Of a stretch of 64,000 nucleotides of DNA, positions 1 to 8,095 are shown one piece after another (the first letter of the stretch is position 1; the number at the start of each line of letters is the position of its first letter). The position numbers were made by a program, and so were the translations under genes. The notes beneath the pieces were generated by a model. That model was not told the DNA's origin. It made no database searches and saw only the letters and a program-made list of their open reading frames with translations. Origin of the DNA: Acidipila rosea (GTDB lineage Bacteria; Acidobacteriota; Terriglobia; Terriglobales; Acidobacteriaceae); contig NZ_SMGK01000002.1 of the NCBI RefSeq assembly GCF_004339725.1, positions 124,001 through 188,000 of the forward strand, read 5' to 3'.

Positions 1-1
1 A

Positions 2-310
2 CAGCAGGAGCCGCCGACAGGGGTGCGGTGTGCGGTACGTTTTCCTCTCCAACTGTCTGCCAGGGTCATCGCCTTGGGCGTCGAGTATCAGGCCTTCACG
101 GAAAACATTTCCGCGAGCGGCGTGTTGTTTAGGATGCAACAGGAACTTCCTGTAGATGTACCGATTGATTTTTTGATTGAGGTGCCTGCGACCGTATTGA
201 GCGGACAGTCGACTGCGGCCGTTCATTGCCTGGGACGTGTCGTGCGCTCATATTACAAGGCTCCCTCTGCATACGTAGCGGCAGTGATCGACGAATATCG
301 TTTTCAATAG
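2..310 (+). CDS. PilZ-domain protein, 5' end probably outside the window
   Basis: Small single-domain protein of the PilZ family, the usual bacterial receptor for cyclic di-GMP. Both ligand motifs are visible: an R-x3-R pair (RCAVR, just after the GTG at 23) and the N-x-S-x2-G motif (NISASG, about 25 residues later). The frame is open to the left edge (QQEPPTG precedes the GTG), so the true start is probably upstream of the window; if not, GTG at 23 gives 95 residues. No output domain is attached, so it would act by binding a partner. It lies 15 bp before a LuxR-type regulator and may share its transcript. Family assignment is by motif; the partner is unknown. Confidence 0.7.
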   Translation, partial: QQEPPTGVRCAVRFPLQLSARVIALGVEYQAFTENISASGVLFRMQQELPVDVPIDFLIEVPATVLSGQSTAAVHCLGRVVRSYYKAPSAYVAAVIDEYRFQ

Positions 311-325
311 TGGTTTCTAAGATAT

Positions 326-1102
326 ATGGCTGATATTAATCCTGAAGTAAACGAAGAATTATCTGATGAAATCGTTCCGTCCAGCGAACCTGCCTCGGAC
401 AAAGCGCTGGTCAGGATCATTCTGGCCGACTCGCAAGCTATCTATCGCGTAGGGATGCGGAAGGTATTTGCAGTGGAAGATGACCTGCGCGTCGTCGCGC
501 AGGCAGACAGTCTCCCCACGCTGCATGGAGCCATCCAGCGATATCCCTCGGACGTTCTCCTGCTTGAGGGGGCACTGATCACGGCCACCTCGAATGCCAT
601 CCCTGAGATCATGCACCTGGCGCCGAATATCAAGATCATCGTGCAGGCTTCGGCAACGGACGAGACCAACACGGTTGAGCTTTACCGCCGGGGTGTGCGC
701 GGCATCATTCCGCGCTCCATCTCGCCCGATCTGCTCATCAAGTGTGTGCGTAAAATCGCCTCCGGCGAGACCTGGATTGATAACCAGTCCGTCAATTGGG
801 TGATCGAGGCCTATCGCTCGCAGGCTACGCAGCTCACGAATCCCAAATCCCAGCCGCGGCTCTCGCCCAAGGAACTGGCCATCATTTCCTGCATTACGCA
901 AGGTAAGCGCAATAAGGAAATCGCCTACCAGCTGGGTACCAGCGAACAGGTCATCAAGAACTACCTTCGTAAGATCTACGACAAGCTCGGCGTCTCCGAT
1001 CGCCTTGAACTGGCGCTTTATTGCCTCCACCATCAGCTGCACAAAAAAGGCGGCGAACTGCCGGTGGGCCAGAACCAGCAGCCGGAGATTGCAAAGCTCT
1101 AA
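326..1102 (+). CDS. LuxR/NarL-type regulator with degenerate receiver domain
   Basis: 258-residue protein with an N-terminal response-regulator fold (about residues 28-150) and a C-terminal LuxR-type helix-turn-helix (about 176-240; LSPKELAIISCI, then NKEIAYQLGTSEQVIKNYL). The acidic pocket keeps D35, but the position normally holding the phosphorylated aspartate is glutamate (E81 in DVLLLEGAL) and the conserved lysine near the end is arginine (R130 in GIIPRS). Phosphorylation by a histidine kinase is therefore doubtful; the glutamate may mimic a permanently active state. No kinase gene is adjacent. A PilZ gene lies just upstream, and a hairpin terminator follows the stop. The DNA-binding assignment is firm; constitutive activity is inferred. 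Confidence 0.85.
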   Translation: MADINPEVNEELSDEIVPSSEPASDKALVRIILADSQAIYRVGMRKVFAVEDDLRVVAQADSLPTLHGAIQRYPSDVLLLEGALITATSNAIPEIMHLAPNIKIIVQASATDETNTVELYRRGVRGIIPRSISPDLLIKCVRKIASGETWIDNQSVNWVIEAYRSQATQLTNPKSQPRLSPKELAIISCITQGKRNKEIAYQLGTSEQVIKNYLRKIYDKLGVSDRLELALYCLHHQLHKKGGELPVGQNQQPEIAKL

Positions 1103-1113
1103 TCGTCGCATCC

Positions 1114-1147
1114 AGGCTCAGGATCCTCTACGAGAGAGCCTGAGCCT
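1114..1147 (+). terminator. Hairpin terminator after the LuxR-type gene
   Basis: Perfect 9-bp inverted repeat AGGCTCAGG / CCTGAGCCT around a 16-nt loop, followed by CTTTCTC. It begins 12 bp after the stop codon of the regulator, which fits an intrinsic terminator with an imperfect T-rich tail. Confidence 0.6.
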
Positions 1148-1355
1148 CTTTCTCATACGCAGGATCACTCCCGCACTCCGGCGCAAAACCAGCCCGTCTC
1201 CCTCGGCTTTAACCGATAACCACACCATAGATTCTCCATCCCTCCATGCGCGACAGGCGCAGCTGCGCGATTGGCATACAATCCTGCTTGAGAGACGCGG
1301 GAACTTTTGTTCGATCGTTCGCGTACATCCCATCAGAAACAGAGGGGTACCAGCC

Positions 1356-1703
1356 ATGGCTATTTATTGCAGCAACTGCGGCAAGGCAATGGGTGATGAT
1401 GCGCGCTTCTGCTCCGCATGCGGAGCGCAGATAACCGGAGTCGCACCCGCACCCATGCCTTTCGCACAGACCAGGATGTACCGTCCCCGCGCCGGACGCA
1501 TGGTGGCGGGAGTCTGCCAGGGACTGGCAGTCACCTATCACTGGGATGTGGTGTGGGTACGCGTGCTCACCGTATTGATCACCATTTTCTCGAGCGGCGC
1601 TGGCCTGATCGCCTATGTTATTTTCTGGATTGTCATGCCGGAAGAGCCTTACGCGTTGCCGCCTACGGCCACTACTTCGTATCCCGCCTCAGGAGGGAAT
1701 TAG
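1356..1703 (+). CDS. Zinc-ribbon / PspC-domain membrane protein
   Basis: 115-residue protein starting at ATG 1356, behind AGAGGGG. The N-terminus is a zinc ribbon with C-x2-C pairs at residues 5/8 and 19/22 (YCSNCG, FCSACG). A PspC-like domain follows (about 40-105), with the typical R-x2-AGVCQGLA segment and one hydrophobic helix ending in FWIVMPEE. PspC proteins are inner-membrane partners of phage-shock-type envelope stress systems, but no pspA or pspB gene is nearby, so membership of a Psp pathway is not shown. The stop codon lies 5 bp before the GTG of the following hydrolase, suggesting co-transcription. Confidence 0.8.
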   Translation: MAIYCSNCGKAMGDDARFCSACGAQITGVAPAPMPFAQTRMYRPRAGRMVAGVCQGLAVTYHWDVVWVRVLTVLITIFSSGAGLIAYVIFWIVMPEEPYALPPTATTSYPASGGN

Positions 1704-1708
1704 GCACT

Positions 1709-2500
1709 GTGCTTTACTCAGCTTCGGACGGCGCACAGCTCTTTGCGGAATCCACGGGCCGCGGCCCTGATGTAATTCTGCTCCATCCCACGCCGGTGCA
1801 TCACGCCTTCTGGCAGCCGCTGAAGTCCATGCTTGCGAACCGCTATCGCATCACCACGGTTGACTTCCGCGCTCATGGACAGTCGGAATCCGGCGAGGGA
1901 ACGGTGACGATTCAGAAGCTGGGCGACGACGTGCTGCGTCTGATGGATGAACTGGATATTCGCACGGCAAAGTTTGCCGGCTGCTCTATAGGCGGCTACA
2001 CGCTCTATGAGCTGTGGCGTCGCGCCCCCGAACGGATGCGGGCGCTGGCCTTCTGCTGCAGCAAGCCGCACGCCGATACAGAGCAGAACCGCGCCATCCG
2101 CCGCGAGACCATCGCCAAGGTCGAGCAGCGCGGTACGGCTGACTTTGTCGAGAATATGCTCGTCACTCTCATCGGCCCTACCGCTCGCGGCCGCGACCCG
2201 CAGATCGTGGCAAGGGCTCGCGAGATGATGCTTGCCATGCGGCCTGCGTCCGTCATTGCCGTGCAGCAGGGGCTCGCCGAGCGCCCATCCTCGATCGAGA
2301 CGGCGAAGGCCATCAGTGTACCGGTCTGCATCGTCGCCGGGGCTGAAGACCCGAGCAGCACTCCTGCGGACATGCGCGAGCTCGCAGGGCTGGTGAACAA
2401 ATCTGAGTATCACGAACTGCCGGATGCAGGACATTACGCGCCCCTGGAGCAGCCGGAAACGGTAGGCTCCATACTGCGTCGCTTCTTTGACGCCTGCTGA
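1709..2500 (+). CDS. Alpha/beta-fold hydrolase
   Basis: 263-residue cytoplasmic hydrolase. The start is set at GTG 1709, preceded by AGGAGG at 1691-1696; the frame extends further upstream but there overlaps the zinc-ribbon gene with unrelated sequence. The nucleophile elbow is GCSIGG (S93), the catalytic histidine is H242 in DAGHYAPLE, and an oxyanion-type HPTPVHH segment follows strand 3. The cap region and size resemble 3-oxoadipate enol-lactonase-like and haloperoxidase-like esterases, but no aromatic-degradation genes surround it, so the substrate is unknown. It is probably translated from the same message as the preceding gene. Confidence 0.8.
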   Translation: MLYSASDGAQLFAESTGRGPDVILLHPTPVHHAFWQPLKSMLANRYRITTVDFRAHGQSESGEGTVTIQKLGDDVLRLMDELDIRTAKFAGCSIGGYTLYELWRRAPERMRALAFCCSKPHADTEQNRAIRRETIAKVEQRGTADFVENMLVTLIGPTARGRDPQIVARAREMMLAMRPASVIAVQQGLAERPSSIETAKAISVPVCIVAGAEDPSSTPADMRELAGLVNKSEYHELPDAGHYAPLEQPETVGSILRRFFDAC

Positions 2501-2518
2501 ATAAGCGGAGGATCTGAC

Positions 2519-2989
2519 ATGATAAGCCGTCTCGCACTGCTACTGCTTTTCGTATCCTCGTTTGCCGCCACGCAGGCGCATGCCGCGCAGAGTCGTGTCT
2601 CCTTCCTCAGCGACATCAAGGTCGAGCCGGGCCAGGAGGTGGAGGATGCCGTCTGCTTTCTCTGCTCCATACACAATGACCACGGCATCATTCACGGCGA
2701 TGCCGTCGCCTTCCTCGGCAGCGTCAGGACATCAGGCGATATCAATGGAGACGTTGTCTCCTTCCTGGGGGGCGCAAGCATTGCCGAGGACGTAACCATC
2801 GGCGGGGACTGTGTCGTCTTTGGCGGAATGATCGACCGCCGGAGCAACGCGCGCATCGACGGCGATCAGGTCGCCTTCCCCTTCATCATTTTTCTCATCC
2901 CACTGCTTTTTCTCGTCCTCATCGTCTGGGGCATCCGGGCTCTGATTCTGCGCAGCCGCGCGGCCTATGTCCTTCCACCCCGGCGGTGA
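2519..2989 (+). CDS. Exported protein with GD-V-V/A-FLG repeats and C-terminal membrane helix
   Basis: 156 residues. A signal peptide (about 1-22, ending AHA) is followed by repeated short beta-type units: GDAVAFLGS, GDVVSFLGG, GDCVVFGG and GDQVAFPF. A hydrophobic helix (about 124-147) and a short basic tail close the protein. The repeats recall the stacked turns of bactofilin-like or polymer-forming proteins, but there is no canonical bactofilin domain. A pair of cysteines (CFLC, about 46-49) lies before the repeats. Adjacent to a hydrolase and lysA with no functional link visible. Function unknown; an envelope location is inferred from the signal and anchor. Confidence 0.65.
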   Translation: MISRLALLLLFVSSFAATQAHAAQSRVSFLSDIKVEPGQEVEDAVCFLCSIHNDHGIIHGDAVAFLGSVRTSGDINGDVVSFLGGASIAEDVTIGGDCVVFGGMIDRRSNARIDGDQVAFPFIIFLIPLLFLVLIVWGIRALILRSRAAYVLPPRR

Positions 2990-3067
2990 AGCCCTTAAGC
3001 GGAAGCAGACTTGCCTCGTCTCTTCCGCTGCTTTACGCTCAAGAGACATCCACTCTCAAGAGGCCGA

Positions 3068-4363
3068 TTGACTCCCGCACGCCCATTCGTCTATCCCATT
3101 CCCGGCTCGTCGCTGCACTGCGGCAAGATGCCGCTTGAAAAGCTGGCAAAGCGCTTCAAGACCCCCCTCTACGTCTACTCAGCCGACCAGATCGTCGAGC
3201 GCTTTGAGCTCTTCAGCCATGCCTTCGAGGAGATACCCCACCTCATCTGCTACTCCGTCAAGGCCAACTCGGCACTAGGTATTCTTCGCCTGCTTGACAA
3301 GCAGGGTGCGGGTTTTGACATCGTCTCCGGCGGGGAACTCGAGCGCGTGCTCCGCATCAACCGCAAGGCTGCCGAACGCGTCGTCTTCTCCGGAGTCGGC
3401 AAGACCGCGCCCGAGATGGATCTCGCCCTCAAGGCCGGCATCCGCATCTTCAACGTAGAGAGCGCCGGCGAACTGGAGTTGCTCTCCGAACGCGCCCGTC
3501 GCGTCCGTCGCACCGCCCGCATCGCCCTGCGTGTGAATCCAGATGTCTTCGCCGAGACACACCCTTACATCTCCACCGGCCTCCGCGAACACAAATTCGG
3601 CATCGACATCCGCGAGGCTCGCGCTGTTTATCAGCGCGCCAGGCGTCTGCCGGGCATTCAGCCCTGCGGCATCAGCGTCCACATCGGCTCGCAGATTCGC
3701 AGCGCCACGCCCTTCGCCGATGCCGCCGCGCGCGTCGTCGCTCTTGCCGAGGAGCTTCGCGCGGACGGCATCAAGATCGACTCCATCGACGTAGGCGGCG
3801 GCCTCGGCATCGAATACACAGCAGGCGCGAAGTTCAACGCCAAAGCCCAGGCAGAGGAATACGCGCGGCAGCTCATCGCCGCTCTGGCCCCGCTCAAAGA
3901 CATCACGCTGCTGCTCGAACCCGGCCGCTTCCTCGTGGCGCAGGCCGGCGCGCTGCTCACCAGCGTGCTCTATGTAAAGAAGAATGGCGAAAAGACGTTC
4001 GTCGTCACCGACGCCGCCATGAACGACCTCGTCCGCCCGGCGCTCTACCAGGCGCATCACGAAATTCTGCCTGTCGTCCGGCGTCAGGGCTCGCGCCAGA
4101 TTGCGGTCGATGTAGTGGGGCCCGTCTGCGAATCGGGCGACTTCTTCGCCCGCGACCGCCTGCTGCCCACCGCTCGTGAAGGCGATCTCCTCGCCATTCT
4201 CGATGCCGGAGCTTACGGCCTGTCGCTCAGTTCAAACTACAACACCCGCATGCGGCCGGCCGAGGTGCTGGTCAAAGGCGCAACCGCCAAGCTGATCCGC
4301 CGCCGCGAAACCATCGGCGACCTGCTCGCCCCGGAGCTGAGCGCACTCAACATCCGGAGCTAA
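3068..4363 (+). CDS. lysA: Diaminopimelate decarboxylase (lysA)
   Basis: Pyridoxal-phosphate enzyme that decarboxylates meso-diaminopimelate to L-lysine, the last step of lysine synthesis. Fold-type III features are all present: YSVKAN carrying the cofactor lysine, HIGSQ, the glycine-rich phosphate loop GGGLGIEY, EPGRFLVAQAG, and CESGDFFARDR in the second half. I place the start at TTG 3068 (AAGAGG just upstream), which gives the family-typical opening TPARPFVYPIPG and 431 residues; an ATG at 3011 is in frame but adds a sequence not typical of LysA. The gene stands alone between an unknown exported protein and a convergent peptidase gene. Confidence 0.93.
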   Translation: MTPARPFVYPIPGSSLHCGKMPLEKLAKRFKTPLYVYSADQIVERFELFSHAFEEIPHLICYSVKANSALGILRLLDKQGAGFDIVSGGELERVLRINRKAAERVVFSGVGKTAPEMDLALKAGIRIFNVESAGELELLSERARRVRRTARIALRVNPDVFAETHPYISTGLREHKFGIDIREARAVYQRARRLPGIQPCGISVHIGSQIRSATPFADAAARVVALAEELRADGIKIDSIDVGGGLGIEYTAGAKFNAKAQAEEYARQLIAALAPLKDITLLLEPGRFLVAQAGALLTSVLYVKKNGEKTFVVTDAAMNDLVRPALYQAHHEILPVVRRQGSRQIAVDVVGPVCESGDFFARDRLLPTAREGDLLAILDAGAYGLSLSSNYNTRMRPAEVLVKGATAKLIRRRETIGDLLAPELSALNIRS

Positions 4364-4384
4364 ACCACCCGCTGGATACGTGGA

Positions 4385-6154
4385 TCACTTGCCCTGCTGC
4401 TGCGCGATCCACGCATCCACGCGGTCCTGCAGCACATCGAGCGGCAGCGCTCCTGAGTCGAGCACCTCATCATGAAAGGCGCGGATATCGAACTTCGGCC
4501 CAAGCGCCTTCTGCGCCTTCGCGCGAAGTTCCAGAATCTTCAGCTGCCCCATCTTGTAGCCGAGAGCCTGCGCTGGCCACGCGATATAGCGGTCCACCTC
4601 GGCCTGCACGGTCGCATCGTCCAGCCCTGAGTGAGCGTGGAAGTAGTCGACCATCTGCTGGCGCGTCCAGTGCTGCGAATGCACGCCCGTATCCACAACC
4701 AGGCGGATGGCGCGGAAGATGTCCGCCTCCAGCCGTCCATAATCGGAGTAGGGATCCTGGTAGAAGCCGACGTCCTTGCCCAGCCGCTCGGCGTAGAGTC
4801 CCCAGCCTTCGGTGTAGGCCGTGTAGTGGAGATACTTGCGAAACTCCGGCAGCCCCGTCAGCTCCTGTGAGATGGAGATCTGCAGGTGGTGCCCGGGCAG
4901 TCCTTCGTGGTACGCAACTGATTCGACATTCGCCAGGGAACGATGCTGGAAGTCATACGTATTCACGAAGACCATCCCCGGACGGCTGCCGTCCGGCGTC
5001 CCATGTTCATAGTAGGCAGGGGCCTGGTCTTTCTCCATGAAGGCAGGCACAGGCTCAACCACCAGTGGAGCCTTCGGCAGCCGCCCAAAGAGCTGCGGCA
5101 GCTTGGGCCGCATCTGGTCCAGATAGCCGCGATACGCGTTGAGGAACTGCTCCTTCGACTGCGCATAGAGCTTGGGGTTGTTAAGCATGGCGGCACGCAT
5201 GGCAGCCAGGTCCTTGAACCCCAGCTTGGTAGCGATGGCCAGCATCTCACCCTCGTCGCGCTTGACCTCGTCTTCGCCTATCTGGTGGATCTGCGCCGGT
5301 GTCAGGTCCGTCGTCGTGCTCTGGCGAACGCGAAAAGCGTAATACCTGTCGCCGTCGGCAAGCGCCCAGACGCCCGGATCGGTACGTCCGGCAGGAATAT
5401 ACTGCGCCTGCAGAAACCTGCCGAAGCGCACATAGGCGGGCAGCACTTCCTTCTGAATCGCAGCCAACACCTCGGTACGAATGCGCTGCTGCTCAGCGGC
5501 GGGAATCGTAGCAGGGAACTTGGCCAGCGGACGCGCGAAGGGGCTGTCCTCCGGCTTCAACTGGTCGAGGTTATTCACCTGCACCAGCACCTTTTCGAGC
5601 AGGTACTTCGGCGGCACGCGATGGTCGTCGATGCCCGTCATCATGTTGTCCGTCACCTGGCGAAAGGCCTTGGGAACCGCGTGCAGCCGGGCAATATAGT
5701 CGTCGTAGTCCTTCACTTCCTTGAAGCTGAGCTGGGCGACTAACTGCGGCAGCTCCAGGTGAATACCGTTGAACTGGTTCACCGGCATCTCCCACGGCCT
5801 GAACTCCGACTCCTCCTGCCGGTCGATCAACTGGCGCGCCATCAGGTCTTTGCTGAGCTTTTCCTGGTCGCTGAGGCCCGTGGTGTCGATCGCGCTCAGC
5901 TCCGTCAGGAACTGGCGGTTCTGCGACAGCTCCGCGTTATAGGCCGCGACAGAGTAGTCGGAAAGCTGATCGTTGTAGCGCTTGTCGCCAATCGAGGAGG
6001 CGAACTCCGGCGAGTGCTTCAGCCGGTATTGCCACATCTCGTTGAAGAGGTCGTTGAGCGCCTTGCTGCGGCTGGCAGCGCTATCCTGGGCGAACGCAGC
6101 GGGAGCCGCTGCAAGGAAGACAACGGCAAGGAGGGCGGAGAGTAGCCTTTTCAT
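4385..6154 (-). CDS. DUF885-family secreted metallopeptidase-like protein
   Basis: 589 residues from ATG 6154, with a clear signal peptide (MKRLLSALLAVVFLAAAPAA, cleavage after AFA). The frame continues upstream but that part overlaps the next gene and lacks a signal. The core motif is H416-E-x3-G-H-H (YHEGLPGHHLQ), resembling the zinc-binding helix of gluzincins and characteristic of DUF885; a downstream YTEGWGLYAERLG fits the third ligand. Members are predicted periplasmic or lipoprotein peptidases of unknown substrate. It is the last gene of a minus-strand run after an adaptor, an ATPase and an NtrC-like protein; only 58 bp separate it from the latter. Confidence 0.85.
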   Translation of the reverse strand: MKRLLSALLAVVFLAAAPAAFAQDSAASRSKALNDLFNEMWQYRLKHSPEFASSIGDKRYNDQLSDYSVAAYNAELSQNRQFLTELSAIDTTGLSDQEKLSKDLMARQLIDRQEESEFRPWEMPVNQFNGIHLELPQLVAQLSFKEVKDYDDYIARLHAVPKAFRQVTDNMMTGIDDHRVPPKYLLEKVLVQVNNLDQLKPEDSPFARPLAKFPATIPAAEQQRIRTEVLAAIQKEVLPAYVRFGRFLQAQYIPAGRTDPGVWALADGDRYYAFRVRQSTTTDLTPAQIHQIGEDEVKRDEGEMLAIATKLGFKDLAAMRAAMLNNPKLYAQSKEQFLNAYRGYLDQMRPKLPQLFGRLPKAPLVVEPVPAFMEKDQAPAYYEHGTPDGSRPGMVFVNTYDFQHRSLANVESVAYHEGLPGHHLQISISQELTGLPEFRKYLHYTAYTEGWGLYAERLGKDVGFYQDPYSDYGRLEADIFRAIRLVVDTGVHSQHWTRQQMVDYFHAHSGLDDATVQAEVDRYIAWPAQALGYKMGQLKILELRAKAQKALGPKFDIRAFHDEVLDSGALPLDVLQDRVDAWIAQQQGK

Positions 6155-6212
6155 CAGTGAGTGGAGTTTACCGCAAGGAGCGGCGGACCCGGGCATTGAG
6201 ATTGCCGCCGCA

Positions 6213-7238
6213 TCAGAGCTTTTCGCTGAAGCTCCGCGCCTCCAGTAGCCGGTAAAGGGTAGACCGGCTGATGCCAAGCAGCTGCGCAGCCCGGAGCTTA
6301 TTGCCCTTCACGGCAGTCAGCACTGCCTGCACATGCCGCAGTATCGCGCGATCAAGATTCGCTTCCTCTTCCAGAGACTGAGCGGCTGCTCCGGCCCCGG
6401 CCTTCGCGTCCGTGCTCCATCTGCCGTTGTCCCCGTCCTCGCGCCCTGACGGGAAGCTTACAGAAGCATTCAGCGCCGGGATATCGATCGGGCGTATCCA
6501 CTGGCCCTCGCAGCTCAGCGCCGCCGCGTGGATCACGCTCTCCAGCTCCCGCACATTACCCGGCCACGTGTGAGCCTGCAGACGGGGCAATGCTCCCGGT
6601 CCCAGTCCCCGCACCGGCTTGCCGTGCCGCTGAGAAAAATCTTCAATAAAGCGTTCCGCGAGGAGCGAAATATCCTGTCGCCGCTCGACCAGCGGCGGCA
6701 GCACAAAGCAGATCGCAGAGAGCCGGTGACTCAGCTCCGGCCGCAGACCGCCCTCCCCGGCCAGGCGACGCAGTGGCATCCGCGAACTGGCGAACAGCTG
6801 CCGCGGCACATACTCGACCTTACGGGTGTGCATATGCTCCAGCCACTCCATGAAGTCGGCGAGCCGCGCCTGCTGGCCGCGATCGAGTTCGTCGATATGC
6901 GAGAGAAAAAGCGTGCCGCCAGATGCCTCAGCCAGTAGCGCCTGGCTGTCGGCGAAGAAGGTGGTTGCGCGGGTGGGCACAAATCGCCCCGCAGAGGCCG
7001 GCCCGGCATTGTGCAGGGTGCGTGCGGCCAGCGCCTTGCCCGCCCCGGACGGACCTTCGATCGCGGCCACCCGCAGGTGAGGCGCAGTCGTACGCATCTG
7101 CGTAAACAGCCGCTCCATCACCGGGCTCGCGCCGCTCATCGCGCCCAGCCCCGAGAATTCCTCTCGCGGCACAGGCTTGAATCCGATTCCCGCCAGTCCG
7201 GTACCCGTTACTGCTTGTGCAATATGACCTGCCGACAC
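6213..7238 (-). CDS. NtrC-like AAA+ / Fis-HTH protein with degenerate ATPase core
   Basis: 341 residues from GTG 7238, behind GGAGGACAGGG. The order is AAA+ region (about 33-255) then a Fis-type helix-turn-helix (RAAQLLGISRSTLYRLLE, about 315-332). Walker A is intact (EGPSGAGK, 61-68), as are LRPELSHRLS and WPGNVRELE (225-233). The usual LFLDEI of Walker B reads LFLSHI, so both acidic residues are gone, and the stretch between Walker A and B is about 30 residues short and lacks the sigma-54 contact loop GAFTGA. It therefore should not drive sigma-54 promoters by ATP hydrolysis; it may act as a plain DNA-binding regulator, possibly of the adjoining export genes. No receiver or GAF domain is present. 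Confidence 0.85.
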   Translation of the reverse strand: MSAGHIAQAVTGTGLAGIGFKPVPREEFSGLGAMSGASPVMERLFTQMRTTAPHLRVAAIEGPSGAGKALAARTLHNAGPASAGRFVPTRATTFFADSQALLAEASGGTLFLSHIDELDRGQQARLADFMEWLEHMHTRKVEYVPRQLFASSRMPLRRLAGEGGLRPELSHRLSAICFVLPPLVERRQDISLLAERFIEDFSQRHGKPVRGLGPGALPRLQAHTWPGNVRELESVIHAAALSCEGQWIRPIDIPALNASVSFPSGREDGDNGRWSTDAKAGAGAAAQSLEEEANLDRAILRHVQAVLTAVKGNKLRAAQLLGISRSTLYRLLEARSFSEKL

Positions 7239-7295
7239 GATGGCCCTGTCCTCCAGATTGCTCTGGAGGATTTATCGGCAAAAGTTACAGATTGT

Positions 7296-8063
7296 TCACT
7301 CTGGTTTGCGAACCCGCGAAGAAGGTTGATCCGAGAAGATCTTTCCGTCCCGAATATGCACGACCCGATGCGCGTACTCGGCAATATCCGGTTCGTGCGT
7401 AACCAGCACGATCGTATTCCCGCGGGAGTGCAGCTCGTCAAAGAGAGCCATGATCTCGTCGCCGGTCTTCGAGTCAAGGTTTCCGGTCGGCTCATCGGCA
7501 AGGATGATCGAGGGACGGTTGATGAGCGCACGCGCAATGGCCACGCGCTGCCGCTGGCCGCCCGAGAGCTCATTAGGCTTGTGGTGCATGCGGCCATCCA
7601 GATTGACGGCGCGAAGCGCTGCCTCTGCGCGCTGGAGGCGTTCCGCAGCAGGAGTGCCGTTGTAGATCAGCGGCAGCTCCACGTTGTGCAGCGCCGTCGC
7701 CCGGGCTAGCAGGTTAAAGGTCTGAAAGACGAAGCCGATCTCCTTGTTCCGGATGCGCGCCAGCTCGTCATCGTTCAGCTCGCTGACCAGGTGGCCGTTC
7801 AGCCAGTACTGTCCCCGGCTGGGGGTGTCCAGGCAGCCGATCAGGTTCATCAAAGTCGATTTGCCTGATCCCGAGGGCCCCATGATGGCGACATATTCGT
7901 TGTGCTTGATGCGCACGGTCACCCCCTGCAGCGCATGCACCTGCTGCTCGGAGCCCATGTCGTAAGTCTTCCAGAGATCGTGGACGACAATGACTTCGCC
8001 CTCGTTCGGACCTGCGGCCGCGTTTGTGTCCAACCCGGCCTCGCTCGCTGTCTGTGATGTCAT
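7296..8063 (-). CDS. ABC transporter ATP-binding protein (MacB/LolD type)
   Basis: 255-residue nucleotide-binding subunit. Walker [11 protein letters not shown]-loop in FVFQTFNLL, signature [15 protein letters not shown], Walker [13 protein letters not shown] and the switch histidine in [10 protein letters not shown] are all intact. Sequence style matches the MacB/LolD/FtsE branch that energises FtsX-type permeases. The upstream gene encodes the matching periplasmic adaptor, separated by 32 bp, but no FtsX/MacB permease follows; the next genes are a regulator and a peptidase. The permease must be encoded elsewhere, or the ATPase serves another permease. About 25 unconserved residues precede the domain. 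Confidence 0.9.
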   Translation of the reverse strand: MTSQTASEAGLDTNAAAGPNEGEVIVVHDLWKTYDMGSEQQVHALQGVTVRIKHNEYVAIMGPSGSGKSTLMNLIGCLDTPSRGQYWLNGHLVSELNDDELARIRNKEIGFVFQTFNLLARATALHNVELPLIYNGTPAAERLQRAEAALRAVNLDGRMHHKPNELSGGQRQRVAIARALINRPSIILADEPTGNLDSKTGDEIMALFDELHSRGNTIVLVTHEPDIAEYAHRVVHIRDGKIFSDQPSSRVRKPE

Positions 8064-8095
8064 TCCGCTTGTCCTTGGCGTTGTCAGCGTTTGAT

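Noticed and set aside
3275-4060. 261-codon minus-strand frame opposite lysA
   Set aside because: Shadow of an intact lysA.
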